Below are positions 41,375 through 50,978 of a stretch of 64,000 bases of DNA, piece by piece. The DNA is taken from contig NZ_RSFW01000010.1 of NCBI RefSeq assembly GCF_003937825.1, positions 232,635 to 296,634 of the forward strand, read 5' to 3'. The notes beneath the pieces are model-generated. The model was not told where the DNA came from. It was given only the letters and a program-made list of their open reading frames with translations, and did not search any database. The DNA comes from Mesobacillus subterraneus. Its GTDB lineage: Bacteria; Bacillota; Bacilli; Bacillales; Cytobacillaceae. The position numbers and the translations under genes are program-made. How positions within the stretch are numbered: position 1 is the stretch's first letter; each line of letters starts with the position of its first letter.

Positions 41375-42854
41375 TGCTGTTACGCTCCGCTTCCAGCCTT
41401 TCCCGCAGCCTGCGCCGCAAGAGTTTCTTTGCCGCGTTCCTTGGCAGAGATTCAACAAAGAATATCTTTTTCGGCAGCTTGTATTTCGCTAGTTTTTCCT
41501 CGCAGAGTTGCAATAGCTGTTCTTCTGATACACCTTGGTCGTTCTTTACAATAAAAGCCACTGGCACCTGGCCCCATTGCTCATCAGACATGCCGATGAC
41601 ACCTGCGTCTGCAACCCCTGGATGTGAGAGCAATACTCCTTCAATTTCTGCAGGATAAATGTTCTCTCCGCCTGAAATAATTAGATCTGAACGGCGGTCA
41701 AGAACATAGAGAAAGCCATCCTGATCCAGATAGCCGATATCTCCGGTATGAAGCCATCCTTCCCTGATCTTGCCGGCGGTTTCATCGGCCCTGTTCAAAT
41801 AGCCAATCGTTACATTGGGTCCTTTTACAAGGATTTCTCCCTCGCCCCCTGGCTGGACATCCATTCCGTCTGCATCTGCGATCCTGATCTGATTAGGAAA
41901 TAATGCTTTACCCGCTGACCCGAGACGCTCGATGCTATATTCTGGTGATAGCGTCGCAAACTGTGAGGATGTCTCCGTCATGCCATAGGTCTGGAACACA
42001 GGAATATCTTTTTCAAGACAAGCTTCCAGCAAGGGCAAGGGTGCAGGCCCGCCGCCAAGAAGCATGCACCTGAAAGAGGCAGGCAGTTTTACATCCCGGA
42101 GTTCAGACACGATCCTCCTGAGCATCGTGCTTACAACGGACATAACCGTCACTTGATGGTTCCGAATATCTTCAATGACCTGTTTTTCATCGAAACCAGA
42201 ATGGAGGACCACTGGCATTCCATAGATTTGGCTTCTCATTAAGATCGAATAGCCGCTGATATGGAAAATGGGTACTGTGCAGAGCCACTTATCTTTGTCA
42301 TGCAAACCGAGATTAAGGGCAGAAGCCGCAGCACTCCACCAGTGGTTGCCATAAGTTTGAAGGACGCCCTTTGGATTGCCGGTCGTTCCTGATGTGTACA
42401 TGATTGTCGTGACATCATCCAGATCGTATTCTCCGAGGATCACAGGAACACTGCCTTCAAGGTGGCCAAATTCGTCCGTACTGATGATTTTGCATCCAGA
42501 GTCAATTGAACCCACTTTATCAGTGAAGCGAGCCTCATACACTAACACCTGAGCACCACAATCTTTCAGCTGCCATGACAGCTCCTCAGCAGTGAGTCGG
42601 TTGTTCAGAATGACAGCCTTGATCCCTGCCATTTGTAATCCGTATAAAATGAAAACAGATTCTGCCTGATTCGATAACAGCACTGCAGCCGTTGAGCCCT
42701 CTTTAAGACCCACAGTTTCCAGCTTTCCCGCTACTTCCTCTGCTTTATCGAAAACCTCTTTAAATGTGTATGTATGCCCTTCAAATATCAGTGCTTCACG
42801 ATCCGGAGACAAATCTGCCCTCTTTTTCAGCCAATTCGGCATCATCTCTCCCAT
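41364..42854 (-). CDS. menE: o-Succinylbenzoate-CoA ligase
   Basis: A 496-residue ANL-family ligase. It has the P-loop MYTSGTTGNPKG (about 150-161), the QTYGMTETSS motif, the GEILVKGPNV region, the hinge DRRSDLIISGGENIYP and the late catalytic lysine in NAAKKLLR. It activates o-succinylbenzoate with ATP and CoA for MenB. I chose the ATG at 42854 after GAGGTGG; a GTG three codons earlier is inside the site. A hairpin lies between menB and menE. Confidence 0.94.
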   Translation of the reverse strand: MGEMMPNWLKKRADLSPDREALIFEGHTYTFKEVFDKAEEVAGKLETVGLKEGSTAAVLLSNQAESVFILYGLQMAGIKAVILNNRLTAEELSWQLKDCGAQVLVYEARFTDKVGSIDSGCKIISTDEFGHLEGSVPVILGEYDLDDVTTIMYTSGTTGNPKGVLQTYGNHWWSAAASALNLGLHDKDKWLCTVPIFHISGYSILMRSQIYGMPVVLHSGFDEKQVIEDIRNHQVTVMSVVSTMLRRIVSELRDVKLPASFRCMLLGGGPAPLPLLEACLEKDIPVFQTYGMTETSSQFATLSPEYSIERLGSAGKALFPNQIRIADADGMDVQPGGEGEILVKGPNVTIGYLNRADETAGKIREGWLHTGDIGYLDQDGFLYVLDRRSDLIISGGENIYPAEIEGVLLSHPGVADAGVIGMSDEQWGQVPVAFIVKNDQGVSEEQLLQLCEEKLAKYKLPKKIFFVESLPRNAAKKLLRRRLRERLEAERNSNEH

Positions 42855-42881
42855 ATTCGCCACCTCTTTTCCTTATAAGAA

Positions 42882-42913
42882 AACAGCCTGATGGAGGACC
42901 ATCAAGCTGTTTG
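42882..42913 (-). terminator. Hairpin between menB and menE
   Basis: AAACAGCTTGATGG and CCATCAGGCTGTTT (minus strand) form a 14-bp stem with one G-U pair, followed by TCTTATAAGG. Partial termination here could lower menE and menC expression relative to the genes before it. Confidence 0.6.
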
Positions 42914-42988
42914 AAAGAACTGTTTTTTTGCATGGCACGATCGCAAACTTTTGTTTGTGATGGCCACATATGACGAAACACGCTTAAA

Positions 42989-43807
42989 TCAAGGGAATCT
43001 TGGGAATTGGCCGAAGTCTGGCTTGCGCTTTTCCTTGAAGGAATCGCGGCCTTCTTTCGCTTCATCCGTTGTGTAATAAAGCAATGTTGCATCCCCTGCT
43101 AACTGTTGAAGGCCTGCAAGGCCATCTGTATCAGCGTTCATAGCAGCCTTCAGGAAGCGAAGTGCTGTTGGGCTCTTTTCAAGGATTTCTTCACACCATT
43201 TCAGTGTTTCTTCTTCAACCTGGTCAAGAGGCACAACTGTGTTGACAAGCCCCATGTCCAAAGCTTCCTGTGCATTGTACTGGCGGCACAGGTACCAGAT
43301 TTCACGGGCTTTTTTGTGGCCGACGATTCTTGCCAGGTAGCCTGAACCGTAACCAGCATCAAAGCTGCCCACTTTAGGGCCTGTCTGGCCGAAGATCGCA
43401 TTATCAGCTGCGATTGTCAGGTCACATACGACATGAAGCACATGTCCGCCACCGATTGCGTATCCTTTAACCTGAGCGATTACTGGCTTAGGAATAACGC
43501 GGATTAAACGCTGCAGGTCAAGAACGTTCAAACGAGGAATCTCGTCTTCACCCACATAACCTCCATGGCCGCGTACCTTTTGGTCGCCGCCGGAGCAGAA
43601 TGCATCATCGCCAGCACCTGTCAGGACGATTACTCCAACATTGGAATCATCGCGTGCGTACGCAAATGCATCGATCATTTCCATAACCGTTTTTGGACGG
43701 AAAGCGTTGCGCACTTCCGGGCGGTTGATGGTGATTCTGGCAATGCCATTATATGTTTCATACAGAATATCTTCATACTTGCGTTCTGAAACCCATTCAA
43801 CTGTCAT
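42989..43807 (-). CDS. menB: 1,4-Dihydroxy-2-naphthoyl-CoA synthase
   Basis: A 272-residue crotonase-family enzyme closing the naphthoquinone ring. It has the MenB segments [27 protein letters not shown] and [19 protein letters not shown], and the C-terminal [13 protein letters not shown]. The ATG at 43807 lies 7 bp after GGAGGTT. It lies 9 bp after menH. Confidence 0.97.
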   Translation of the reverse strand: MTVEWVSERKYEDILYETYNGIARITINRPEVRNAFRPKTVMEMIDAFAYARDDSNVGVIVLTGAGDDAFCSGGDQKVRGHGGYVGEDEIPRLNVLDLQRLIRVIPKPVIAQVKGYAIGGGHVLHVVCDLTIAADNAIFGQTGPKVGSFDAGYGSGYLARIVGHKKAREIWYLCRQYNAQEALDMGLVNTVVPLDQVEEETLKWCEEILEKSPTALRFLKAAMNADTDGLAGLQQLAGDATLLYYTTDEAKEGRDSFKEKRKPDFGQFPRFP

Positions 43808-43819
43808 CAAGATAACCTC

Positions 43820-44632
43820 CTAGTATGTATTCGACAAAAACTCACTTACTATTGTACCAAATTTTTCACGTTCTTCCACATGAATTGCATGCCCGCAGCC
43901 ATTTATCGTCAAATGTGTCGGTTTTGGGAGTCTGGCCGCCATGTCTGTGGCTATTTTACAGAACTTTTCATCAAGCTCACCTGTAATCAGAAGAGTCTCG
44001 AATTCAAAGTTCTCCAGCTGTTCCCACCAGGAAGGCTGTGCCCCTGTCCCCATTCCCCGCAGACTGTTTGTCAGTCCAACAGAATCATTGCTCAGCCTTT
44101 GACTCCTTATTTGTTCCCGTACTTCTTCAGAAAGATTCAGCTGGGAACGAAAAAGCGGGATTGATTCCCAGAAATTGATGAAATCTGTCAACCCATCTGT
44201 TTCAATTCTAGCAGCCAGCTTTTCATCCTGAATGATCCGTGCTTCCCTGTCAGCTTGATTCTCAAGCCCTGGAGTAGTACTTTCCAATACCATCTTTCTG
44301 ATTCTATCCGGGTATAAGCTGGCGAATGTGATTGCCGCTCGTCCGCCCATCGAATAACCAAGCATGTCTGTTTTTTCAATTCCTGACTCGTCCAAAAGGT
44401 TCTTCAAATCATGAGCTGTCTGCAAAATGTTGTATCGTTCTGCATCCTGTGGAGAATCGGTCTCACCATGTCCGATCAAATCGACCATAAGAAGTTTTGA
44501 ATGCTCACTCCATATAGGACAAAACGGCTTCCAAGTAGAAGCCGCTCCTGTAAAACCATGAAGCAGCACAAGGGGAAAACCGTCACCGCACTGCTCGACA
44601 TTGTATCGGACACCGTTGATCATCGTTTTCAT
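43820..44632 (-). CDS. menH: SHCHC synthase MenH (alpha/beta hydrolase)
   Basis: A 270-residue hydrolase-fold enzyme that removes pyruvate from SEPHCHC. The nucleophile elbow is GYSMGG (about residues 91-96), the oxyanion region LLHGFTGAAS, the acid in TGELDEKF and the His in GCGHAIHVEE. It overlaps menD by 4 bp (ATGA). Length is normal for the family. Confidence 0.93.
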   Translation of the reverse strand: MKTMINGVRYNVEQCGDGFPLVLLHGFTGAASTWKPFCPIWSEHSKLLMVDLIGHGETDSPQDAERYNILQTAHDLKNLLDESGIEKTDMLGYSMGGRAAITFASLYPDRIRKMVLESTTPGLENQADREARIIQDEKLAARIETDGLTDFINFWESIPLFRSQLNLSEEVREQIRSQRLSNDSVGLTNSLRGMGTGAQPSWWEQLENFEFETLLITGELDEKFCKIATDMAARLPKPTHLTINGCGHAIHVEEREKFGTIVSEFLSNTY

Positions 44633-46380
44633 TTTGTGTCACCTTTTAGCATTGTCGTTATTTCCCGGGAAACAGATTTCCACAAATCTCGATGTTCCTT
44701 AAGATTTTCGTCCCGTTTTGTCTGGATTTCCATTACTTTCAAACCATCCACGCTCTTGTTTTCCATAAAAACAGCTGAAAAATGTGTCCAGTCTTTAATG
44801 AGGTCATATTTCCCATTGTACATTTCGACAGCATGCCTGAAATCCAGGTCCAAAGGAGTGCCGAATAGCTTTTCAAAATGCTTTGGTTCGTTTGCCTGCG
44901 GCAGGAATGAGAAGATCCCTCCGCCATTATTGTTAATCACGATAATATGAATATTAAGGTTATACAATTTAGCCGCCAATAGACCATTCAAATCATGGTA
45001 AAACGTCAGGTCTCCAAGCACCAGGTAGCAAGGCTGCGATACACTGGCAACCCCAAGGGCTGTTGAAACGATTCCATCGATTCCGTTTGCTCCCCTGTTA
45101 GCCATTACCTTGATATTTTTTTTGTTAAAAAGGAAAAATGAATCAAGATCCCTGATTGGCATGCTGTTTCCAACGAATAAGGTTGCTCCATCTGGCAGCA
45201 TCCCTACCAGTTTATGGAATAGTTTCCCTTCGCTCAGTTCGTCAACTTCGGAAATCCTGGAAAGATGGTCCTTCGCGAGCTCGTTAACCGACAGCCAGCT
45301 GTCCAGATATTCTGTTCCGATCACTTGGTCAGCATAGCTTCCAACCTTTTGACAAAAGACAGCCTCATCACAATACAGCATATTGGAAGCAGACATCGTT
45401 GGCTCGCGCCAGCCTGCACCGCTGTCAACGACAAACTGGCGAGCATTCCGGTTCTCTTTTATGAAGATCGTCAATGCCTTGGAAATTGGCATCGCACCAA
45501 AACGGATGATAACATCCGGCTTCAATTTTACTTTGGCATCTTCGTTCCTTAGGAAAGCATCATAGGCATCGATGATAAAATGTCCATCATGCTCACCACT
45601 GCGCAGCTGGGAAAGCGGATCAGCGATGATCGGGAACTTCAATTTTCCAGCCAGTGCAATGACCTCATCGGCGAAACGGCTGCTGTTTAACTGCCCGCAT
45701 ACAATGATTCCTTTTTTATATGATGAAAGATCCTGGGCAATCTCTTCGAACATATCATCCGATAAACTTAAATGGCCGTTCTGTATATCCACATAACCGC
45801 CAGAGCGTTCGGTGAGTTCAAATATTCCTTCATCCATGATTGGAATCAAGGGTTCTCTGAACGGAAAGTTCAAATGGACAGGTCCCTGTGGATAGCTTGA
45901 AGCGGTCGCTGCCGCCCTTCCGCAAACAGTGCGGGCGTAACGGATCATATCCTCTGTCCTTTCCGGAGGTGCCATTTCAACGAACCACTTGACATTTTTT
46001 CCATATAAATGGATCTGGTCAATCGCCTGTGGTGCCCCTACATCACGTAGCTCATGAGGCCGGTCCGCTGTCAGGATGATCAGCGGGATTCTTGATATAC
46101 TCGCTTCAATGACTGCAGGGTAATAGTTAGCGGCTGCTGTACCGGAAGTACAAAGCAGTGCAACTGGCCTGCGAGTCGCTTTGGCAATCCCCAGGGCAAA
46201 GAAAGATGCAGACCGTTCATCGATCTGGATATGAATGCGCAAATCCGGATGCTCAGCCATTACCAATGCCATCGGAGTCGACCTTGAACCAGGACTGATG
46301 ACAACATCCTTTACGCCTGTTTTGGCCATTTCTGCAACGAATGCTGCGATATACGATGTTAAACCTTCCTGGTGGCTCAT
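44629..46380 (-). CDS. menD: SEPHCHC synthase MenD
   Basis: A 583-residue thiamine-diphosphate enzyme joining isochorismate and 2-oxoglutarate. The catalytic Glu region is HIQIDERSASFFALG, followed by CTSGTAAANYYPAVIEA. The cofactor motif is LGDLTFYHDLNGL with INNNGGGIFSFLP. It overlaps menF and menH by 4 bp each, so the operon is tightly coupled. Confidence 0.97.
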   Translation of the reverse strand: MSHQEGLTSYIAAFVAEMAKTGVKDVVISPGSRSTPMALVMAEHPDLRIHIQIDERSASFFALGIAKATRRPVALLCTSGTAAANYYPAVIEASISRIPLIILTADRPHELRDVGAPQAIDQIHLYGKNVKWFVEMAPPERTEDMIRYARTVCGRAAATASSYPQGPVHLNFPFREPLIPIMDEGIFELTERSGGYVDIQNGHLSLSDDMFEEIAQDLSSYKKGIIVCGQLNSSRFADEVIALAGKLKFPIIADPLSQLRSGEHDGHFIIDAYDAFLRNEDAKVKLKPDVIIRFGAMPISKALTIFIKENRNARQFVVDSGAGWREPTMSASNMLYCDEAVFCQKVGSYADQVIGTEYLDSWLSVNELAKDHLSRISEVDELSEGKLFHKLVGMLPDGATLFVGNSMPIRDLDSFFLFNKKNIKVMANRGANGIDGIVSTALGVASVSQPCYLVLGDLTFYHDLNGLLAAKLYNLNIHIIVINNNGGGIFSFLPQANEPKHFEKLFGTPLDLDFRHAVEMYNGKYDLIKDWTHFSAVFMENKSVDGLKVMEIQTKRDENLKEHRDLWKSVSREITTMLKGDTK

Positions 46381-47786
46381 GATTTCTTTCCTCCAAGTGC
46401 TGTAAGCATCGGGCGGAACTTGATGCTCGTCTCTTTATATTCGCTATCGGCATTTGAATCTGCCACAATGCCGCAACCGGCAAACAGCGACGCTTCACTT
46501 CCCTGGATCAGGCCAGAGCGGATCGCGACGGCAAATTCACCATTCCCCTTATAATCCATCCAGCCGACAGGCGCTGCGTAAAATCCTCTGTCCAGCTGTT
46601 CAATTTCCCTGATTTTCTCAATCGCAGCCTGCTTAGGCAAACCGCCGAGTGCAGGAGTAGGATGCAGCCTTTTCACTAAATCAAGCAGGGACGTCCCTTC
46701 GCGATTTTTGCCGACTACAGGAGTATATAAATGCTGGATGTATTTCATCTTCATCAAAGTCGGCTCATCTGGCAGGATTACCTCATCACAGGTTTCCTCC
46801 ATTGCCTCTTTGATCATATCGACCACATACTGATGTTCTATCAAGTTTTTCTGGTCTGTTAAAAGCTCATTGCCGAGGCTTTCGTCCTCTTCGGGTGTAG
46901 TGCCCCTCGCAATCGAACCTGCCAGGCATGCCGAAAAGAGGCTGTCTCCAGCCTTCTTGACCAATCTTTCAGGTGACGCCCCGATGAAGCAGTCACCATT
47001 TGATTCAAACGCAAAAGTAAAGCTCGTCTGCTGTTCACGAAGAAGGTTTGAAAGCACGCTTTCTGCCTGAATTTCATTCTTAAAGCGCAAGCGAAGCTCT
47101 CTGGCAAGCACGACTTTTTTCAGCTCATCGTTATGTTCAAGATCCTTGACCGTTTCTCTCACCGTTTGTTTCCAGGCCCCTGGATCAACTTCGATAATAT
47201 CAGCAAGCTCAAGCTTGGCTGGCGCTGGCTTCACTGCCGCATCAATAAGAACCTGTTCCCGCTCCTTCAATACTTTTTCGAACAACGACACATCATCATG
47301 CTGGGTGCAAACGACATTCGTCGTAAAATAGACCTCACCTTTGATGATGGATAGCATATATTTCGGAATGTGATACAAAGCATCTGCATACTTAGACCAT
47401 AATGATGTTTTCTTTTTCAGCGGATCAAACGAAAAGCCGCCAAACATCGTAGGCCCAGTTCCGTTCTGATTATATTTATTGAATACAAGTGCTGAATCCA
47501 TGAAGCGCTTCCACTCTTTTTCAACATGAAAAAAGCGGTCAGTACCCTGATCCGACTGTATTTGTCCGCATATACCCAATCCTGCCAGGAAGATCTCCCC
47601 TTCAGGATCTGTCCAGAAAAAACGTTCACCGAAAAACTTTTCCTTTCCAGAAGCAAAAAAATAAAAAGGATCAATATGATCTATTTTATGGACCTCGCTG
47701 ACCAATATAGACAGAGATTGTCCTTTGGCCCGCTCAATCGCTTCAAGAATTCCCTGTCTAAGTATCGTTTCTTGAATGGCAACCAA
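46377..47786 (-). CDS. menF: Isochorismate synthase MenF
   Basis: A 469-residue chorismate-binding enzyme converting chorismate to isochorismate. It has FIGASPERLV, the SLFSACLAGSIARG segment, HQYVVDMI, and the metal region HPTPALGGLPKQAA. The frame begins at 47786 and the operon promoter is 60-80 bp upstream. First gene of menF-D-H-B-E-C. Feedback by a menaquinone precursor occurs at MenD in some species and cannot be judged here. Confidence 0.95.
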   Translation of the reverse strand: MVAIQETILRQGILEAIERAKGQSLSILVSEVHKIDHIDPFYFFASGKEKFFGERFFWTDPEGEIFLAGLGICGQIQSDQGTDRFFHVEKEWKRFMDSALVFNKYNQNGTGPTMFGGFSFDPLKKKTSLWSKYADALYHIPKYMLSIIKGEVYFTTNVVCTQHDDVSLFEKVLKEREQVLIDAAVKPAPAKLELADIIEVDPGAWKQTVRETVKDLEHNDELKKVVLARELRLRFKNEIQAESVLSNLLREQQTSFTFAFESNGDCFIGASPERLVKKAGDSLFSACLAGSIARGTTPEEDESLGNELLTDQKNLIEHQYVVDMIKEAMEETCDEVILPDEPTLMKMKYIQHLYTPVVGKNREGTSLLDLVKRLHPTPALGGLPKQAAIEKIREIEQLDRGFYAAPVGWMDYKGNGEFAVAIRSGLIQGSEASLFAGCGIVADSNADSEYKETSIKFRPMLTALGGKKS

Positions 47787-47843
47787 AAATATCCCCCCAA
47801 TAACAGCCTCTCATCTGTTATCAAACGTTTTTAAACTTATTTT

Positions 47844-47872
47844 AAGATACACCTCATGCCTCACGATGTCAA
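47844..47872 (-). promoter_or_regulatory. Sigma-A promoter of menFDHBEC
   Basis: TTGACA (47872-47867) and TATCTT (47849-47844) lie 17 bp apart on the minus strand. The expected start site is about 50 bp before menF. Confidence 0.75.
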
Positions 47873-48046
47873 TCATACCGGGCTTTTCAAGCCTAGTAAT
47901 ATCCTTATTATATATTTCTCCATTTGGATGAGCATCAAGCTGGAAAATTGCACCTGATCATACGGCAAAATAGTAATTGACAGTGAATATGTGAATATCT
48001 ACACTAATAATTGTAAGGTAATTTAGCCTAGATATGAAAGGTCTTT
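47873..48046. other. Divergent men intergenic region
   Basis: The 330-bp space between menF and menA holds one promoter for each direction, at 47844-47872 and 48047-48075. The rest is AT-rich with no further motif that I recognise. Confidence 0.5.
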
Positions 48047-48075
48047 TTGACAATTTTGGTTCTTTTAGATAAGAT
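48047..48075 (+). promoter_or_regulatory. Sigma-A promoter of menA
   Basis: TTGACA (48047-48052) and TAAGAT (48070-48075) are 17 bp apart, about 40 bp before the menA start. Confidence 0.78.
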
Positions 48076-48116
48076 ATTAAGGTTTGATATATTGATATAA
48101 AGGGAGAGAATTAGAT

Positions 48117-49049
48117 ATGCAACCACAGCTACAGCCTAGTTCTTCACCAGCAGTTAATGGCGCAAACTGGCGGGTCTGGTGGCAGCTTACAAGGCCGCAT
48201 ACACTGACTGCAGCCTTTGCACCTGTCCTTCTTGGTACTGCTTTGGCGATAGTCGAAGCGGGCGGGATACACTGGGGATTGTTTCTCGCGATGCTGATTG
48301 CAAGCCTGCTGATCCAGGCTGCTACGAATATGTTCAATGAATACTATGATTTTAAACGTGGACTGGATAATGAAAATTCCGTCGGGATCGGAGGCGCGAT
48401 CGTCCGCCATGGCATCAAGCCGAAAACGGTTCTGAACCTGGCCTTCTCTCTCTATGGAATTTCTGTCCTTCTTGGCGTATATATTTGCATGAGCACCAGC
48501 TGGTGGGTCGCCGCTGTTGGCGTTGTTTCCCTTGCGGCCGGTTATCTCTACACTGGCGGTCCCCTGCCGATTGCCTACACGCCTTTTGGTGAAATTGTCG
48601 CAGGATTTTTCATGGGTGTATTGATCATCTTGATTTCGTTTTACATCCAGACAGGTACTGTCACAACAATGAGTGTGCTTGTTTCGCTGCCAAGCTTCTT
48701 GCTGGTAGGGGCAATTCTGCTGGCAAACAACATCCGGGATCTTGATGGCGACAAAGAGTTTGGCCGCAAAACACTGGCAATCCTTCTTGGCCGTCAGGGA
48801 GCCATCAGGCTGCTAGCCGGGATGTTCATCGTGTCTTATGCATGGGTCATCGGCCTGATTATTGGAGGAGTCGTTTCACCATGGCTCGCGATCGTTGCAT
48901 TAAGTATTCCAAAAGCGGTAAAAGCAACGAAAGGCTTCATCGGGAAATCAAATCCGATCCAGATGATGCCGGCAATGGCAGCAACCGCACAGACCAACAC
49001 CATCTTCGGTTTGCTGCTATCCATTGGAATCTTCATCGGATTAATCTAA
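48117..49049 (+). CDS. menA: 1,4-Dihydroxy-2-naphthoate polyprenyltransferase
   Basis: A 310-residue UbiA-family membrane enzyme with about eight helices. The two aspartate-rich motifs are NMFNEYYDFKRGLDN (about residues 69-83) and NNIRDLDGDKEFGRKT (about 204-219). It attaches the prenyl tail to make demethylmenaquinone. The ATG at 48117 has AAAGGGAGAG upstream. Divergent from the other men genes, as in B. subtilis. Confidence 0.96.
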   Translation: MQPQLQPSSSPAVNGANWRVWWQLTRPHTLTAAFAPVLLGTALAIVEAGGIHWGLFLAMLIASLLIQAATNMFNEYYDFKRGLDNENSVGIGGAIVRHGIKPKTVLNLAFSLYGISVLLGVYICMSTSWWVAAVGVVSLAAGYLYTGGPLPIAYTPFGEIVAGFFMGVLIILISFYIQTGTVTTMSVLVSLPSFLLVGAILLANNIRDLDGDKEFGRKTLAILLGRQGAIRLLAGMFIVSYAWVIGLIIGGVVSPWLAIVALSIPKAVKATKGFIGKSNPIQMMPAMAATAQTNTIFGLLLSIGIFIGLI

Positions 49050-49061
49050 TAGCACTTGAGA

Positions 49062-49088
49062 AGCTTCTGCCTCCGGCGGAAGCTTTTT
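49062..49088 (+). terminator. Terminator of menA
   Basis: AGCTTCTGCC (49062-49071) and GGCGGAAGCT (49075-49084) with TTTTT after it. Confidence 0.85.
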
Positions 49089-49156
49089 CTATGTTTCTTA
49101 AAATCTTGAGCGGGTATTTAACACGTATGACGAATCAAACTTAAGGATGTGTAGAT

Positions 49157-49924
49157 ATGCTGACAAATGACCAGCAAAACAGATTGAAGCAAATGCTTTT
49201 AGATGAAAAAGAAATGTTATTTTCTCAAATAGATGGAAACGAACAGGAAGGGTACCTGAATGGTAGTCAGAGTGAAGCGACAGGCGAGCTGTCTTCGTAC
49301 GATAACCATCCTGCCGACAGCGGCACTGAGCTGTTCGAGCGCACCAAGAACCTTGCGATGGACGAGCATCATGAAGAACAAATAGGCAAGATTGACGATG
49401 CCCTAAAGGCAATTGAAGAAGGAAGTTATGGGAAATGTGCTGAGTGCGGAAAAGAAATCCTTTTTGAGCGCCTTGAAGCGATTCCATATACTTTGTATTG
49501 TGTCGAACACTCTCCAGAGCAATCCAGGTCAGAAGACCGTCCTGCGGAAGAGGATGTGCTGGAATATACCCATGACACAGACTTTGACCGCCGCGAAAAT
49601 GAAGAAATGGCAGATGGCCGGAACAGCTTCAAGGACGTCGCTGAATTCGGCACATCAGAAACACCTGCCGATTTTACAGGCGATCACGACGACTACAATA
49701 AGCTCTATATTGATAATGAAACGGAAAAAGGGTTCACTGAGGACTATGAAACCTTCAGCGCAACCGACATTGAAGGCGACGACCGTCAAGTGTTCCAGAG
49801 TGAAGCCGAAGAAGGCTACGAGGATATGCTCGACGATGCAGGTACTGAGTCGCAACTTGGGGATATCCCGTACAAAGAGGGCGACAGCTATATTGAGGAC
49901 CGTCAAAAAAAGAAGGATGAATAA
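49157..49924 (+). CDS. yteA: YteA family protein (DksA/TraR-like zinc finger)
   Basis: A 255-residue acidic protein. The N-terminal half resembles DksA/TraR: a coiled coil followed by a GKCAECGKEI...YCVEHS finger in which the last ligand position is His rather than Cys. The C-terminal half is very acidic (DEEDVLEYTHDTDFDRRENEE and on) and specific to the YteA group, which is linked with sporulation in Bacillus. The ATG follows AAGGATGTGTAGAT, a moderate site. Location after menA matches B. subtilis. Confidence 0.87.
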   Translation: MLTNDQQNRLKQMLLDEKEMLFSQIDGNEQEGYLNGSQSEATGELSSYDNHPADSGTELFERTKNLAMDEHHEEQIGKIDDALKAIEEGSYGKCAECGKEILFERLEAIPYTLYCVEHSPEQSRSEDRPAEEDVLEYTHDTDFDRRENEEMADGRNSFKDVAEFGTSETPADFTGDHDDYNKLYIDNETEKGFTEDYETFSATDIEGDDRQVFQSEAEEGYEDMLDDAGTESQLGDIPYKEGDSYIEDRQKKKDE

Positions 49925-49926
49925 AG

Positions 49927-49972
49927 AACAGCCTCAGTCCGATCAGTATCGGGCTGAGGTTGTTTTTCTTTT
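49927..49972 (+). terminator. Terminator of yteA
   Basis: CCTCAG-T-CCGAT (from about 49933) pairs with ATCGG-G-CTGAG-G (to about 49958), extended by AACA/TGTT. TTTTTCTTTTT follows on the plus strand. Confidence 0.85.
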
Positions 49973-50418
49973 TATGGGTTGTCCACAATCACACTTTCCT
50001 GGACTGGCAGTCCTTGATAATACAACGCTCCGTGATTGTTGGAATTGAGGGTGACGATGATTTCATTCTTCCCTTTTTTCAAGGAATCAAGATTATAGAA
50101 TTCTCCATAAAGCCTGTTGACCTTTTTGCCATTCACGTAGATGTGGGCATGCCCCTCGTTAAAGCTTTGGGTGTCCATTCCGGCTTTTTCAGGCGCAAAG
50201 GCAAAATTTGTCGTTACTACTTTTAAAAGCCAGCTGCCCGAAAGGTCTTGTGTTACGTTTATGTCCAGGGAAGGAACATTGTATCCATCCGGGATTTCGA
50301 CAGCATCATGCTGCATGTGGCTGGCAGAGGAGGAATTGTGTTCATTATTGGTTGTAAAGTACATAAAAAACAGGACAAACGGGATGAAAAAAATCAAAAA
50401 GCTCCTGAGTCTTTGCAT
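49972..50418 (-). CDS. Exported histidine-containing protein, unknown
   Basis: A 148-residue protein with an N-terminal hydrophobic segment (about residues 6-21) followed by a short His/Met-containing linker (SHMQHDAVEIPDG). A beta-rich domain ends in GHAHIYVNGKKVNRLYGEFY and NNHGALYYQGLPV. The GHAHIYVNG strand resembles parts of cupredoxin-like or copper-handling domains, but I cannot assign a family. ATG 50418 has AAGGGGG 8 bp upstream. It overlaps nothing, and ends 13 bp after the DUF2243 stop region begins, so both are probably one transcript. Confidence 0.78.
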   Translation of the reverse strand: MQRLRSFLIFFIPFVLFFMYFTTNNEHNSSSASHMQHDAVEIPDGYNVPSLDINVTQDLSGSWLLKVVTTNFAFAPEKAGMDTQSFNEGHAHIYVNGKKVNRLYGEFYNLDSLKKGKNEIIVTLNSNNHGALYYQGLPVQESVIVDNP

Positions 50419-50431
50419 CCTTAAAACCCCC

Positions 50432-50875
50432 TTAAGCATTTGGCTCGAGCCGCTTGATCATTACCCCAATGATCACAAGCAGGAGGCCAATCGCTAAAAA
50501 AGTCAAATCATACATCAAAGGATTATCAGCCATAGGCTTAACACGATGGACCTGCAGAATATGATGGTCGACAATTCCTTCGACGAGATTGAAGGAACCT
50601 CCGCCAATAAAAATTCCACCGAGGAAAATTCTCCAGCTGTCACCCAGCTCATTTTTCCTGGCATCCTGAAAAATTTTGACTGCTCCCCAGATGAGCTTGG
50701 CAGAAAACAGGGCTGTGAATAAACCATCTGTAAAAATTTCAAGCCTGATATTTGGGCTTAGAATCATGTGATGCCACTGCAGGAGCTGATGAAAGACAAT
50801 CCCATCAATCGCCCCTACTAAACCCAATCCCAGGATTATGCCGGCGATAAATAAATTCTTATTTTCCTTTTTCAA
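50432..50875 (-). CDS. DUF2243 family membrane protein
   Basis: A 147-residue protein with four helices. The family pattern GAIDGIVFHQLLQWHHM (about 22-38) and GGGSFNLVEGIVDHHILQVHRVKP (about 91-114) puts several histidines near the membrane surface, a possible metal or heme site. Function is unknown; the family often lies near CtaG or copper genes. It precedes the exported His protein by 13 bp in the same direction. Confidence 0.88.
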   Translation of the reverse strand: MKKENKNLFIAGIILGLGLVGAIDGIVFHQLLQWHHMILSPNIRLEIFTDGLFTALFSAKLIWGAVKIFQDARKNELGDSWRIFLGGIFIGGGSFNLVEGIVDHHILQVHRVKPMADNPLMYDLTFLAIGLLLVIIGVMIKRLEPNA

Positions 50876-50934
50876 CTAAAACACCCTTTTCAACGTACTA
50901 TCACGATTTGTGCCCATTCGGGCACGATTTTATA

Positions 50935-50972
50935 CAAAAAAAAGATTGGAGAACCTTAAATTCTCCAACCAT
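50935..50972 (-). terminator. Terminator of the ferritin-cupin gene
   Basis: GATTGGAGAA (50945-50954) and TTCTCCAACC (50962-50971) form a stem with one G-U pair. Eight T follow on the minus strand. Confidence 0.85.
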
Positions 50973-50978
50973 CCTGCT

